Made by a program: the position numbers and the translations under genes. Positions 24,274-33,318 of a DNA stretch of 64,000 nt are shown in pieces. The notes beneath the pieces are model-generated. The model ran no database searches, had not been told where the DNA came from, and was given only the letters and a program-made list of their open reading frames with translations. Position 1 is the stretch's first letter, and every line of letters begins with the position of its first letter. Source of the DNA: Pseudomonas grimontii. GTDB taxonomy: Bacteria; Pseudomonadota; Gammaproteobacteria; Pseudomonadales; Pseudomonadaceae. Where the stretch lies: positions 1 to 64,000 of the forward strand of contig NZ_VFES01000011.1 in NCBI RefSeq assembly GCF_007858185.1, read 5' to 3'.

Positions 24274-24876
24274 TTAGAGCGCGATCGGTTTTCGACCGGC
24301 AAACGAATGCGCCAACGTGCCGCCGTCCACCAACTCCAACTCGCCACCCAGCGGCACGCCATGGGCGATCCGCGAGGTAACCAAGCCTTTATTGCTCAGC
24401 AGCTGGGCGATGTAATGCGCGGTGGCTTCACCTTCCACGGTCGGGTTGGTGGCCAGGATCACCTCGGTAAAGGTGCCCTGCTCTTCAATACGCGCGACCA
24501 ACTGCGGAATGCCGATGGCCTCCGGCCCCAGGCCATCGAGCGGCGAGAGGTGGCCCTTGAGCACAAAGTAGCGCCCGCGGTAGCCGGTCTGCTCCACCGC
24601 GTACACGTCCATCGGCCCTTCCACCACGCACAGCAGCGTGTCGTCGCGGCGCGGGTCGGCGCATTGCGGGCAGAGTTCTTCTTCAGTGAGGGTCCGACAC
24701 TGGCGGCAGTGGCCCACCCCGGTCATGGCCTGGCTCAAGGCCTGGGCCAACCGGGTTCCGCCGCTGCGATCACGCTCCAGCAGTTGCAGCGCCATGCGTT
24801 GGGCGGTTTTCTGGCCTACGCCCGGCAACGTGCGCAGGGCGTCGATCAGTTGGCGAATCAGGGGGCTGAAGCTCAT
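24274..24876 (-). CDS. recR: Recombination mediator protein RecR
   Basis: A 200-residue DNA repair protein that helps load RecA together with RecF and RecO. Domains in order: helix-hairpin-helix LPGVGQKTAQRMA (about residues 17-29), zinc finger CRQC-x8-CPQC (about 56-71), Toprim LLCVVEGPMDVYAVE, and a C-terminal Walker-like region. I use ATG 24876 (MSFSPLIRQL), the usual RecR start; an in-frame TTG 18 bases upstream is less likely. Confidence 0.96.
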   Translation of the reverse strand: MSFSPLIRQLIDALRTLPGVGQKTAQRMALQLLERDRSGGTRLAQALSQAMTGVGHCRQCRTLTEEELCPQCADPRRDDTLLCVVEGPMDVYAVEQTGYRGRYFVLKGHLSPLDGLGPEAIGIPQLVARIEEQGTFTEVILATNPTVEGEATAHYIAQLLSNKGLVTSRIAHGVPLGGELELVDGGTLAHSFAGRKPIAL

Positions 24877-24942
24877 GGGCGAATGGTCCGACAAAACAAC
24901 GAGACGCGGTTTATACCCGCGCCCCGGATTAGCGTCAAATGC

Positions 24943-25977
24943 TCAATCCTGCGCGACCCGCACCACCAACTTGCCGAAGTTGCGCCCTTCCAGCAAACCG
25001 ATAAAGGCTTCAGGCGCCTGCTCCAGGCCCTCGACCACGTCTTCGCGGAACTTGATCTTGCCGTCGCGTACCCACGGCGCCATGGCACTGAGGAACTCGG
25101 GCTGGCGATCACCGTAGTCGTCGAACACGATAAAGCCCTGGATCCGTACCCGCTTGGTCAACAACGTGCGTTGCAGCGCCGGCAAGCGGTCGGGGCCGCT
25201 GGGTGCCTCATGGGCGTTATAGCCGGCGATCAGCCCGCACAGGGGGATGCGCGCCTTGGGGTTGAGCAAGGGCAGCACGGCGTCGAACACCTTGCCACCG
25301 ACGTTTTCGAAGTAAATGTCCACGCCCTTGAAGCACGCCTGGGCCAAGTCCTCGGCAAACGTCGAGCTCTTGTGGTCTATGCAGGCATCAAAGCCCAGTT
25401 CGTCCACCACATAGCGGCACTTGTCGGCACCGCCCGCAATCCCGACCACACGCAGGCCCTTGAGTTTGGCCACCTGGCCGACCACCGAACCCACGGCTCC
25501 GGACGCTGCGGCCACCACCAGGGTTTCACCGGCTTTTGGCTGGCCGATGTCCATCAGGCCCATGTAGGCGGTCATGCCCGGCATGCCCAGCACACCGAGC
25601 GCCATCGAAGGGCTGGCCAGGCCATTGGGCACGGGAATCAGGTTGCGGCCGTCGGAAATGCTGTGGCTCTGCCAACCGGTGGCGCCCACCACCAGATCGC
25701 CCACTTCGAATTTCGGATTGCGCGATTGCTCAATACGGCTGACAGCGCCACCGGTCATCACCTCATCGATTTCCACCGGCGCAGCGTAGGACGGTGCGTC
25801 ACTCATGCGCCCGCGCATGTAGGGGTCGAGGGACAGGTACAGGGTTTTCAGCAGGACCTGGCCGTCTGCCAACTCCGGCAAGGTCACACGCTCCAGGCGG
25901 AAGTTTTCCGGGGTGGGGGCGCCTTGGGGGCGTGAGACCAGGACAATGCGCTGGTTCAAAGTCGGTTCGTGAGGCAT
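24943..25977 (-). CDS. NADP-dependent oxidoreductase of the MDR family (CurA-like)
   Basis: A 344-residue medium-chain dehydrogenase/reductase without structural zinc. LSLDPYMRGRMSD near residue 50 and MTAYMGLMDIGQPKAGETLVVAAASGAVGSVVGQ (NADPH-binding fold, about 135-165) place it with leukotriene B4 12-hydroxydehydrogenase, CurA and YncB, enzymes that reduce the double bond of enones or alkenals. AGGAG lies 7 bases before the ATG. It sits between ybaB and recR, which are adjacent in P. aeruginosa, so it is an insertion in an otherwise conserved block. Confidence 0.9.
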   Translation of the reverse strand: MPHEPTLNQRIVLVSRPQGAPTPENFRLERVTLPELADGQVLLKTLYLSLDPYMRGRMSDAPSYAAPVEIDEVMTGGAVSRIEQSRNPKFEVGDLVVGATGWQSHSISDGRNLIPVPNGLASPSMALGVLGMPGMTAYMGLMDIGQPKAGETLVVAAASGAVGSVVGQVAKLKGLRVVGIAGGADKCRYVVDELGFDACIDHKSSTFAEDLAQACFKGVDIYFENVGGKVFDAVLPLLNPKARIPLCGLIAGYNAHEAPSGPDRLPALQRTLLTKRVRIQGFIVFDDYGDRQPEFLSAMAPWVRDGKIKFREDVVEGLEQAPEAFIGLLEGRNFGKLVVRVAQD

Positions 25978-26056
25978 GAAGGGGCTCCTTTATCGAATCT
26001 ATCGGTATAGGGTGCAGACCATGGGTGCCGCGCCAGGGTTCGATTGGATTGGCACA

Positions 26057-26087
26057 AACAAAAATGCCAGGCACGAGGCCTGGCATT
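26057..26087 (-). terminator. Intrinsic terminator of the dnaX-ybaB operon
   Basis: On the minus strand AATGCCAGGC pairs with GCCTGGCATT around CTCGT, followed by a T-rich stretch. It begins 24 bases after the ybaB stop and separates the operon from the CurA-like gene. Confidence 0.8.
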
Positions 26088-26110
26088 GGAGTCTAGCTAA
26101 AGCCTGCCGA

Positions 26111-26449
26111 TCAGAACGGCAGCTTCATGCCCGGTGGCAGTTGCATGCCGGCGGTCACGCCGGACATTTTGTCCTGGCTGTTGGCTTCGATCTTGCGCAC
26201 GGCGTCGTTGACGGCTGCGGCGAACAGCGCCTCGAGCATTTCCAGGTCATCTTCACCCACGCCTGGCAATACGCTTGGGTCGATGCTCACGCGCTTGATG
26301 TCGTGACGACCAGTCATCACGACGCTGACCATATCGCCACCGGCTTTACCGGTGACTTCGGCGTTGGCCAGTTCTTCCTGCATCTTGGCCATCTTTTCCT
26401 GCATCTGCTGTGCCTGCTTCATCAGGCCGGCCATGCCACCTTTCATCAT
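26111..26449 (-). CDS. ybaB: YbaB/EbfC family nucleoid-associated protein
   Basis: A 112-residue homodimeric DNA-binding protein. It starts MMKGGMAGLMKQAQQMQEKMA at ATG 26449 with AGGTG upstream, and has the conserved VMTGRHDIKRVSIDP and DLEMLEALFAAAVNDA segments. It is 43 bases downstream of dnaX on the same strand, the common dnaX-ybaB order. The frame is open into the dnaX end, but this start matches the family. Confidence 0.95.
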   Translation of the reverse strand: MMKGGMAGLMKQAQQMQEKMAKMQEELANAEVTGKAGGDMVSVVMTGRHDIKRVSIDPSVLPGVGEDDLEMLEALFAAAVNDAVRKIEANSQDKMSGVTAGMQLPPGMKLPF

Positions 26450-26492
26450 GGGAATCACCTCAAAAGTACGTGGATCAATGAGTAGCCCGGTG

Positions 26493-28547
26493 TCAGGACG
26501 CCTGGGGCACCGGGGCTTCGACAGGTTCAATTGTATCTTGGCGAACGACTGCACCGAACTGCTGCATCATTTGCTGGATGAGCGGATCGCCGTGGATCGA
26601 GTCCTCAGCCTCACGCTGGCGGTTGATACGCCGACGGGTGGCGGCCTGGGCCGGGGTTTCCTGCTCGGGCTTGATCAACTCGATGGTGATAGTCAGCGTG
26701 CGCTCATGGTACTGGTTCAGGGCATCGTTGAGGCGCCGTTGCTGGGTCGCGTTGAACAGGGCGCTGTGGGCCGGGTCCAGGTGTAACAGCCAATGGTCGC
26801 CGTCGATGGCGATCAGTGTGCAGTTGGCGGCGATGCTGCCGGTCATGCCGGAAATCGGCAGTTTCGGGAACAGCTCCAGCCATTGCAGGGCCAGGCCGGT
26901 GGCCGGCGCCGCAGCGGGCTCCGCCTCGGGTTCCGGGGCCGGCTCGGCAGTGTGCTCGCTGGCCAGGTCGTCCAGGTAGCTGTAGGCCGAATCCATGTCC
27001 GGCTCGATGTAATCTTCGTCCAGCGGTGGTTCATCGTCGAGGTCGATGCTCGGGGTAGCGGCTTCGACCTGGGCGACGGTCGGCTCGGGAACCGGGGCTG
27101 AAACCCACTCAGGAGCGGCCGGCACCACGCTGTCCGGCATCGGCGCAGGCATCGGCGTCAGCTCCGGCTGTTCGCCGGCGGTTTCCAGCACGGGCTCGAT
27201 ATAGGGCTGCTGTTCAACCTCGGCCTCGGCCTCAGCATCTACAGGGTCATTCCAGGGCAGGTCGACCACGGGCTCGGGCTCGACCACCGGTTCCGGCTCG
27301 ACCACCGCTGCCGCCATCACCGGTGCAGGCTCAGGCGCCGGTGCAACGGGGGCAGCAACCACTGGCGCGACCACCGCCGCGCCAGCCACTGGTTTGGCGG
27401 AATCAACTGTGGCCTGGCTGATCCCCACTGGCTTTAGCGGCTGTCTCGGTGCATCTGCCGAGTCAGCGGGCCGGAAGGCCAGCATCCGCAGCAGAACCAT
27501 CTCGAAGCCTCCGCGCGGGTCCGGTGCCAAAGGCAAGTCGCGACGCCCGATCAGGCCCATCTGGTAATAGAACTGCACGTCTTCGGCCGGCAACGCCTGG
27601 GCCAGGGCCAACACGCGGTCGCGGTCGCCATGGCCGTTGTCGACACCTTCCGGCAACGCCTGGGCGATGGCGACGCGGTGCAGCACATTGAGGATTTCCG
27701 AGAGCACGCCGTTCCAGTCCGGGCCTTGCTCCGACAGGTGGCGCACGGCTTCGAGCAACGCCTTGGCATCGCCCTCGATCAGCGCGTGCAGCACGTCGAA
27801 CACCTGACCGTGGTCCAGGGTGCCGAGCATGGCGCGCACATCGGCGGCCATGACCTTGCCTTCACCAAAGGCGATGGCCTGGTCGGTGAGGCTCATGGCG
27901 TCGCGCATCGATCCATCGGCGGCGCGGCCCAGCAGCCACAGCGCGTCATCTTCGAACGGTACGTTCTCGACGCCCAGCACGTGGGTCAAATGCTCCACCA
28001 CGCGCTCGGGGGTCATGTTTTTCAGGGAGAACTGCAGGCACCGCGACAGGATCGTGGCAGGCAGTTTCTGCGGGTCGGTGGTGGCCAGGATGAATTTGAC
28101 GTACGGCGGCGGCTCTTCCAGGGTTTTCAACAAGGCGTTGAAGGAATGGCTGGAAAGCATGTGCACTTCGTCGATCAGGTAGACCTTGAAGCGGCCGCGA
28201 CTGGGCGCGTACTGCACGTTGTCGAGCAGCTCGCGGGTGTCTTCGACCTTGGTGCGGCTTGCGGCGTCGATCTCGATCAGGTCGACGAAACGCCCTTCGT
28301 CGATCTCGCGGCACACCGAGCAGGTGCCGCAGGGCGTCGAAGTGATACCGGTTTCACAGTTCAGGCATTTGGCGATGATGCGCGCAATGGTGGTCTTGCC
28401 CACCCCCCGAGTACCGGTGAACAGGTAGGCGTGGTGCAGCCGCTGGCTGTCCAAGGCATTGATCAGAGCCTTGAGCACATGGGTCTGGCCGACCATTTCG
28501 CGGAACGAGCGCGGACGCCATTTACGTGCAAGAACCTGATAACTCAT
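26493..28547 (-). CDS. dnaX: DNA polymerase III subunits tau and gamma
   Basis: A 684-residue clamp-loader ATPase. The Walker A GTRGVGKTT is near residue 45, a zinc module has CLNCETGITSTPCGTCSVC, and the DEVHMLSSHSFNALLKTLEE and SRC boxes are present. A long Pro/Ala/Glu-rich linker (about 390-550) precedes the conserved C-terminal domain that binds the polymerase. I start at ATG 28547 (MSYQVLARKWRPRSF); the frame is open another 360 bases upstream but enters the neighbouring promoter. I did not see an A-rich frameshift heptamer like that giving gamma in E. coli. Confidence 0.96.
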   Translation of the reverse strand: MSYQVLARKWRPRSFREMVGQTHVLKALINALDSQRLHHAYLFTGTRGVGKTTIARIIAKCLNCETGITSTPCGTCSVCREIDEGRFVDLIEIDAASRTKVEDTRELLDNVQYAPSRGRFKVYLIDEVHMLSSHSFNALLKTLEEPPPYVKFILATTDPQKLPATILSRCLQFSLKNMTPERVVEHLTHVLGVENVPFEDDALWLLGRAADGSMRDAMSLTDQAIAFGEGKVMAADVRAMLGTLDHGQVFDVLHALIEGDAKALLEAVRHLSEQGPDWNGVLSEILNVLHRVAIAQALPEGVDNGHGDRDRVLALAQALPAEDVQFYYQMGLIGRRDLPLAPDPRGGFEMVLLRMLAFRPADSADAPRQPLKPVGISQATVDSAKPVAGAAVVAPVVAAPVAPAPEPAPVMAAAVVEPEPVVEPEPVVDLPWNDPVDAEAEAEVEQQPYIEPVLETAGEQPELTPMPAPMPDSVVPAAPEWVSAPVPEPTVAQVEAATPSIDLDDEPPLDEDYIEPDMDSAYSYLDDLASEHTAEPAPEPEAEPAAAPATGLALQWLELFPKLPISGMTGSIAANCTLIAIDGDHWLLHLDPAHSALFNATQQRRLNDALNQYHERTLTITIELIKPEQETPAQAATRRRINRQREAEDSIHGDPLIQQMMQQFGAVVRQDTIEPVEAPVPQAS

Positions 28548-28680
28548 CGAAAACCGTCGCAACTGGGAAGCGGAAGCCGGTAATGCTAGCGGAGCAAGGG
28601 GGAAATTGCATCCGGCACGCTCGCCTAATCTGACTAAGCTCTGCTGATTGGCCTCGAAAAGGCCTGAACCTGGAGAGTGT

Positions 28681-29442
28681 ATGCGCGTAGTCCTGGGCGC
28701 TTTATGGATGATGACCACGGCTTGCCTGGCGGCGCCTGCACCGCTGCGTTTCTCGATTTCCGACAGTTGGACGATGCCCATGGTGCAGGTGGAGAACGGC
28801 CGACCTACCCAGGGGATTTTGTATGATTTGATGTTGAGCCTGGCCACCCAGGTCGGCCAGCCGGCGGAATTCCACGTGCTGGCCCGCGCCCGTATCGCAG
28901 GGGCCATGGCCCATGGGGATATTGATGTGCGCTGTTATGTCACCCAGGCGTGGGTCGACAACCAGTCCGGCGACTACATCTGGAGCTTGCCTTTAATGGT
29001 GCAGCGCAATGTGCTGGTCAGTGCACGCAACCAGCCGGTGCAGGTGCTCAAGCTGACACCTCAGCCGATCGGCACGGTACTCAACTATCGCTATGCCGCC
29101 CTCGACCCGCTGTTTGCCAACGGCCAACTCACCCGCGACGACGCACGCAGCGAAGAGCTGGTGCTGCACAAGCTGGTGGCAGGGCGATTCAACTACGCGG
29201 TGAGCAACGAATGGATCGTCGACCGTTTCAACCAGAAAATGCCGATCAGCCAGCAGTTGTATAAAGTCGCGGTGATTGAGGAGCAAAACCTCGGTTGCAT
29301 CGTGCGCAACGATCCCGACGTGCCGGCCCAAAAAATCCTGCGCACCTTGTTGCGGATGAAAATGTCCGGCGAAATCGACGCCATCATCAAGCTGTACACC
29401 GGCGAAAACCCGGTCTCCCTGCACGCTCCTGACAAAAACTGA
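28681..29442 (+). CDS. Periplasmic solute-binding-like protein (extracellular solute-binding family 3 type)
   Basis: A 253-residue exported protein with a signal peptide (MRVVLGALWMMTTACLAAPA). The rest looks like the amino-acid-type periplasmic binding fold: PLRFSISDSWTMPM at the start, GRPTQGILYDLMLSLATQVG, and a C-terminal MKMSGEIDAIIKLYTGE. GGAGAG lies before ATG 28681. No permease or ATPase gene is nearby, so it is either an orphan binding protein or a sensory or accessory protein. Ligand unknown. It is divergent from dnaX. Confidence 0.8.
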   Translation: MRVVLGALWMMTTACLAAPAPLRFSISDSWTMPMVQVENGRPTQGILYDLMLSLATQVGQPAEFHVLARARIAGAMAHGDIDVRCYVTQAWVDNQSGDYIWSLPLMVQRNVLVSARNQPVQVLKLTPQPIGTVLNYRYAALDPLFANGQLTRDDARSEELVLHKLVAGRFNYAVSNEWIVDRFNQKMPISQQLYKVAVIEEQNLGCIVRNDPDVPAQKILRTLLRMKMSGEIDAIIKLYTGENPVSLHAPDKN

Positions 29443-29496
29443 CAGGTCCCCCTTATAGACTCGGCGCCACACAACGCCCGTTCTCAAGGAGCCCCC

Positions 29497-29868
29497 ATGA
29501 ACACCCTCGCCCATTACTTCCTGCTGTACGTCGACAGCCCGGCCACCAGTGCCAATTTCTATAGCCGCCTGCTGGACAAGCCGCCGGTGGAATTGAACCC
29601 GACCTTTGCCCTGTTCATTCTCGACAACGGCGTAAAGCTCGGACTGTGGTCGCGCCATACCGTCGAGCCGGCAGCCCAGCTCACAGGCGGTGGCGGTGAA
29701 GTCGGCTTCTCGCTGTCCGACACGGCCGCCGTGGACGCGCTGCACGACCAATGGGTCGAACGCGGCGCCCTCATTGTCCAATCACCGACGGCCCTGGATT
29801 TCGGCTACACCTTTGTCGCCCAGGACCTCGATGGCCACCGCTTGCGCGCGTTCAGCCTGAACGACTGA
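29497..29868 (+). CDS. VOC (glyoxalase/bleomycin resistance) family protein
   Basis: 123 residues with the beta-alpha-beta-beta-beta pattern of VOC proteins: YFLLYVDSPATSANFYSRLL at the start and LDFGYTFVAQDLDGHRLRAF at the end. AAGGAG precedes the ATG. A single module implies a dimer. Substrate unknown. The last 87 bases overlap the 3' end of the convergent DMT transporter gene. Confidence 0.87.
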   Translation: MNTLAHYFLLYVDSPATSANFYSRLLDKPPVELNPTFALFILDNGVKLGLWSRHTVEPAAQLTGGGGEVGFSLSDTAAVDALHDQWVERGALIVQSPTALDFGYTFVAQDLDGHRLRAFSLND

Positions 29869-30741
29869 CCGCCAGCGCCCCTCCAGGCTGATGGCCGCCA
29901 CGCTGGCCAGCACGATCACAGCGCCCAGCATCACCTGCACGGCAATGTGTTCGCCCAGCAACGTCGCGGCCATCACCATCGCCACCGGGGGGATCAAGTA
30001 CATCGCCACCGACGCGCGACTGACCTCCACATGCTTCAACACATAACCCCAGGCCAGATACGCCAAGGCGCTGGGAAAAATACCGAGTACCACCACCGCC
30101 ACGTTCTCCGCGAACGGCGCCTGCACCACCGCAGCAGGCAGGCCCGGCAAGTTCACGCACAGCATCAGGGTGCCCGCCCACACCATGTAGCACGCCATGG
30201 TCAGCGGACTGTAGCGGTGGGCATAGTGTTTCTGCAGGGCGAAATACACACTCCACGACACCGCCGCCAGCAGGATCAACACGCCACGCGGGTCGATCTC
30301 ACCCACGCCCTGATCCCCCCAGATCACCACCAGCACGCCGAGCAGCCCCAGCAATACGCAGCCCCAGCGCCAAGCACTGACCCGCTCCTTCAGACAGAAA
30401 AACGCGATCAGCACACTGAACAGCGGCGCTGACTGCGCCAGTACGCTGGACGCCGCTGCCGTTACCCATTGCTGTCCGTAATTGATCGCAGTGTGGTGCA
30501 GGAACACGCCGAAGAACCCCAGCACCAGCAGCCACGGAAAATCCCGCAGGCGCGGCCGGCCGATGCCCATCACCAGTGCCACACCGCCCATGAACACCGA
30601 CGCAATCAAAAACCTTAACAACGCCAACTGGCCGGGGCTGTAGCTGTGCAGCCCGATGCGTACGCCAATCGGCGAATAGGCCCAACACAGGATGACGCTG
30701 GCGATGACTAGCGTAAGCTTTACGGGTGAAGGGGCATTCAT
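29782..30741 (-). CDS. EamA/DMT family transporter
   Basis: A 319-residue inner-membrane protein with about ten hydrophobic segments in two EamA repeats (WAYSPIGVRIGLHSYSPGQ in the first, LLAAVSWSVYFALQKHYA opening the second), typical of small-metabolite exporters. The start is ATG 30741 (MNAPSPVKLTLV). The C-terminal hydrophilic tail (VQAERAQAVAIEVLGDKG) is encoded antisense to the VOC gene. It is divergent from a LysR regulator, which probably controls it. Substrate unknown. Confidence 0.88.
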   Translation of the reverse strand: MNAPSPVKLTLVIASVILCWAYSPIGVRIGLHSYSPGQLALLRFLIASVFMGGVALVMGIGRPRLRDFPWLLVLGFFGVFLHHTAINYGQQWVTAAASSVLAQSAPLFSVLIAFFCLKERVSAWRWGCVLLGLLGVLVVIWGDQGVGEIDPRGVLILLAAVSWSVYFALQKHYAHRYSPLTMACYMVWAGTLMLCVNLPGLPAAVVQAPFAENVAVVVLGIFPSALAYLAWGYVLKHVEVSRASVAMYLIPPVAMVMAATLLGEHIAVQVMLGAVIVLASVAAISLEGRWRSVVQAERAQAVAIEVLGDKGVAEIQGRR

Positions 30742-30843
30742 CGATGGCGTCCAGAAACTGAGAAGGTATGTCGTCAGTCTTGGCCCCGGTAAGGCGCAGG
30801 ACAATTAACCGTTTCTGACTTCTGCAATCACTGGAACTGAGCA

Positions 30844-31707
30844 ATGGAACTGGCCCAACTGAAAATGGTGCGAGCCGTGGCGCAAACCGGCAGCGTGGCC
30901 CAAGCGGCCGTGCTGTTGCATTGCGTGCCGTCCAACATCACCACGCGCATCAAGCAGCTGGAAGGCGAGCTGGGCACACCGCTGTTCATCCGCGCCGGGC
31001 GTGGGCTGGCCATCAGTGCCGCCGGGGAGATTTTCCTGGATTACTGCGAGCGCATTCTCGCGCTGGTGGATGAGTCCAAACGCGCCGTGGACGCCAACGC
31101 GATTCCCCGTGGCACCTTGCGTATCGGCGCGGTGGAGTCCAGCGCCAGCGGGCGTTTGCCGCCGCTGCTGGCGGAGTATCACCGGCGCTACCCCGATGTC
31201 AGCCTGGAACTGGTGACCGGCGCCTGGGGCCCGCTGCTCGACGACCTGCAACACCATCGCCTCGACGTGGCGCTGGTGGCCGCCGGCAACAAGCGCACCA
31301 AGCTCGAACACAGCGTGGTCTACAGCGAGCGCCTGGTGCTGATCGCCAGCGCGTCCAGTGCCCCCATCAATGGCGCCGAGGACCTCGCCGGCCGCACCCT
31401 CCTGGTATGGCCGCCCGGCTGCCCGTATCGCGCAGCCCTGGAAAACTGGGTCAAGCCCCATGACTTCAAGCCGACCATCGCCAGTTATGCCAGCTGGGGC
31501 ACGATCATCGGCTGCGTCAGCGCGGGGATTGGCGTGGCATTGGCGCCGGAGGGCATCCTCGCCCGCTACGAGCAGGCCAATAAGCTGGCGTCTTATCGAT
31601 TTGAAGAGCTGGCGGCGGTGGATAACCTGCTGTTCTGGCACAAGGACACCCAACGCCATCTGGCACGGGACGCATTTGCCGGGTTGTTGCGGGAGACTTT
31701 CGGCTAA
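30844..31707 (+). CDS. LysR family transcriptional regulator
   Basis: 287 residues. The N-terminal winged helix-turn-helix (LKMVRAVAQTGSVAQAAVLLH to IKQLEGELGTPLFIRAGRG) is followed by a LysR substrate-binding domain beginning GTLRIGAVESS. It is 102 bases from the start of the divergent DMT exporter, the usual layout for a regulator and its target. The inducer is unknown. Confidence 0.92.
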   Translation: MELAQLKMVRAVAQTGSVAQAAVLLHCVPSNITTRIKQLEGELGTPLFIRAGRGLAISAAGEIFLDYCERILALVDESKRAVDANAIPRGTLRIGAVESSASGRLPPLLAEYHRRYPDVSLELVTGAWGPLLDDLQHHRLDVALVAAGNKRTKLEHSVVYSERLVLIASASSAPINGAEDLAGRTLLVWPPGCPYRAALENWVKPHDFKPTIASYASWGTIIGCVSAGIGVALAPEGILARYEQANKLASYRFEELAAVDNLLFWHKDTQRHLARDAFAGLLRETFG

Positions 31708-31768
31708 CTCGCAACATGTTGTTTCGGTTATGCTCTCGCGAAATTAATTCAAAATGTAAGGGACTACC

Positions 31769-32671
31769 ATGAATTACTTCCGCCTGTTGTTGGCGGCGGC
31801 CGCCCTGAGCCTGCCTGCCGCACCCGCCTTTGCCGCGTCCTCGCCGGCACCCGTTGAAGCCGCTGCACCTGCCGAAACGGCCGAGCACTTTCTGGCGTCA
31901 CTCAAGCAAAAGACCGGCACGGTCACCCTGCCCAGCGGCATTGCCACCCTCAAGCTCAACGACGAGTTCTACTACCTCGACCCTGCCGATACCGAGCGCT
32001 TGCTGACCGATGGCTGGGGCAACCCGCCGGGCTTCAAGACCCTGGGCATGATCGTGCCCAAAGCCGTCAGCCCGCTGTCGGAACGCGGATGGGGCGTGAT
32101 CGTCAGCTACAAGGCCGACGGGCACATCTCCGACGAAGATGCCGCGAAAATCGACTACGCCGACCTGCTCAAGCAAATGCAGGAAGAAGACGAAGCCGAG
32201 AACAAGGAACGCCAGAAACAAGGCTACGCCGGCCTGCACCTGCTGGGCTGGGCCGAGCCGCCGCGCTACGACGACACCACCCACAAGATGTACTGGGCCC
32301 GCGAACTGAAGGCCGACGACGCCGACCAGAACACCCTCAACTACAGCATCCGCGTGCTCGGCCGTGAAGGCGTACTCGAACTCAACGCCGTCGCCGCCAT
32401 GGCCGACCTGCCCACCATCCAGCAGGAATTGCCCAAGGTGCTGGCCTTTACCAACTTCACCGACGGCAACCTCTATACCGACTTCAACCCGAAAACCGAC
32501 AAGCTCGCCACTTACGGCCTCGCCGCGTTGGTTGCCGGCGGGATTGCCGCCAAGGCCGGACTGTTCGCCAAGATCGGTATCTTCCTGCTGGCCGCGAAGA
32601 AGTTCCTGGTGATCGGCGTGGTGGCGCTGTTCGCAGTGATTCGCAAGTTGTTCAACCGCAACAAGGCCTGA
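31769..32671 (+). CDS. DUF2167 domain membrane-anchored protein
   Basis: A 300-residue exported protein. It has a signal peptide (LLLAAAALSLPAAPAFA), a long periplasmic part containing the DUF2167 features GWGNPPGFKTLGMI, GWGVIVSYKADGHISDEDA and GYAGLHLLGWAEPPRYD, and two C-terminal hydrophobic segments (LAALVAGGIAAKAGLFAKIG and FLVIGVVALFAVI). Function of the family is unknown. A hairpin terminator follows at 32684. Confidence 0.88.
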   Translation: MNYFRLLLAAAALSLPAAPAFAASSPAPVEAAAPAETAEHFLASLKQKTGTVTLPSGIATLKLNDEFYYLDPADTERLLTDGWGNPPGFKTLGMIVPKAVSPLSERGWGVIVSYKADGHISDEDAAKIDYADLLKQMQEEDEAENKERQKQGYAGLHLLGWAEPPRYDDTTHKMYWARELKADDADQNTLNYSIRVLGREGVLELNAVAAMADLPTIQQELPKVLAFTNFTDGNLYTDFNPKTDKLATYGLAALVAGGIAAKAGLFAKIGIFLLAAKKFLVIGVVALFAVIRKLFNRNKA

Positions 32672-32683
32672 ACCCCGGCCGCA

Positions 32684-32720
32684 AAAACGCCGCAGTATGC
32701 CTGGCACACTGCGGCGTTTT
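32684..32720. terminator. Bidirectional intrinsic terminator
   Basis: AAAACGCCGCAGT pairs with ACTGCGGCGTTTT, and TGCC-T-GGCA extends the stem toward the loop. A run of A before and T after lets it serve both the DUF2167 gene and the convergent SH3-like gene. Confidence 0.88.
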
Positions 32721-32729
32721 GGGGATGTC

Positions 32730-33317
32730 TTAGTGAGGCGCCGCTAGACGAGTGTATTGATCCTGACTGATCCAGCCGCTGAACGAACGGTCGTCGGCAT
32801 TGATGAACTCGACCTGGGCCCAGCCGTCCTTGAAAGCCAGCACACCGACCACATCGCGCTTGACGATATACGGACGTTTGGCGGCCTTGGCGCCTGGGGT
32901 TTTCAGCAGGTAAGCCTTGTCGGCGGACACCGTCACCAGGCCGATCCATTTTTTGCTGGCGGTCTGGGTCAGGTCCAGGCCGGTGGCAATCTCCGGCATC
33001 AGTACATTCAGGCAACCGGGGTGCTGGCGGCCCTCTTCCACCGTCAGGGTCACGCCATCGGACGAAGGCGCCAGGCTGCCGGGATGAGCCGCATCGAGCC
33101 AAGTGGTGAGCGCCTCAGGCTTGCCTTGCAGATAAAACGCGCAACTGCGGGTGACGCCCTCGCCCATTGCTTCCGAATAGAACCCTTCGACCTGATGCTC
33201 CGGCGTCACTGCCAGCATCAGCCCTTCGTACTTACCCGAATGCAACGCAGCCAAACCGGCCAACGCAGGGCCCGCGGCGCACAACGACAACACACCTATC
33301 GCTAGAAAACGGATCAT
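32730..33317 (-). CDS. Periplasmic SH3-like protein next to a muramidase, possible immunity protein
   Basis: A 195-residue exported protein: signal peptide MIRFLAIGVLSLCAAGPALA, a middle region with paired cysteines (SCAFYLQG and HPGCLNVLMPEI), and a C-terminal SH3-like stretch (RDVVGVLAFKDGWAQVEF to SGWIS). ATG 33317 lies one base after the muramidase stop (TAGG-ATG), so the two are translationally coupled. Periplasmic location plus coupling to a peptidoglycan hydrolase suggest it protects the cell from that enzyme, but no immunity family was recognised. It could instead help the enzyme bind or leave the cell. Confidence 0.78.
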   Translation of the reverse strand: MIRFLAIGVLSLCAAGPALAGLAALHSGKYEGLMLAVTPEHQVEGFYSEAMGEGVTRSCAFYLQGKPEALTTWLDAAHPGSLAPSSDGVTLTVEEGRQHPGCLNVLMPEIATGLDLTQTASKKWIGLVTVSADKAYLLKTPGAKAAKRPYIVKRDVVGVLAFKDGWAQVEFINADDRSFSGWISQDQYTRLAAPH

Positions 33318-33318
33318 C

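Noticed and set aside
26493..28547. Programmed frameshift in dnaX producing a short gamma subunit
   Set aside because: I saw no A-rich slippery heptamer with a following hairpin in the expected part of the gene.
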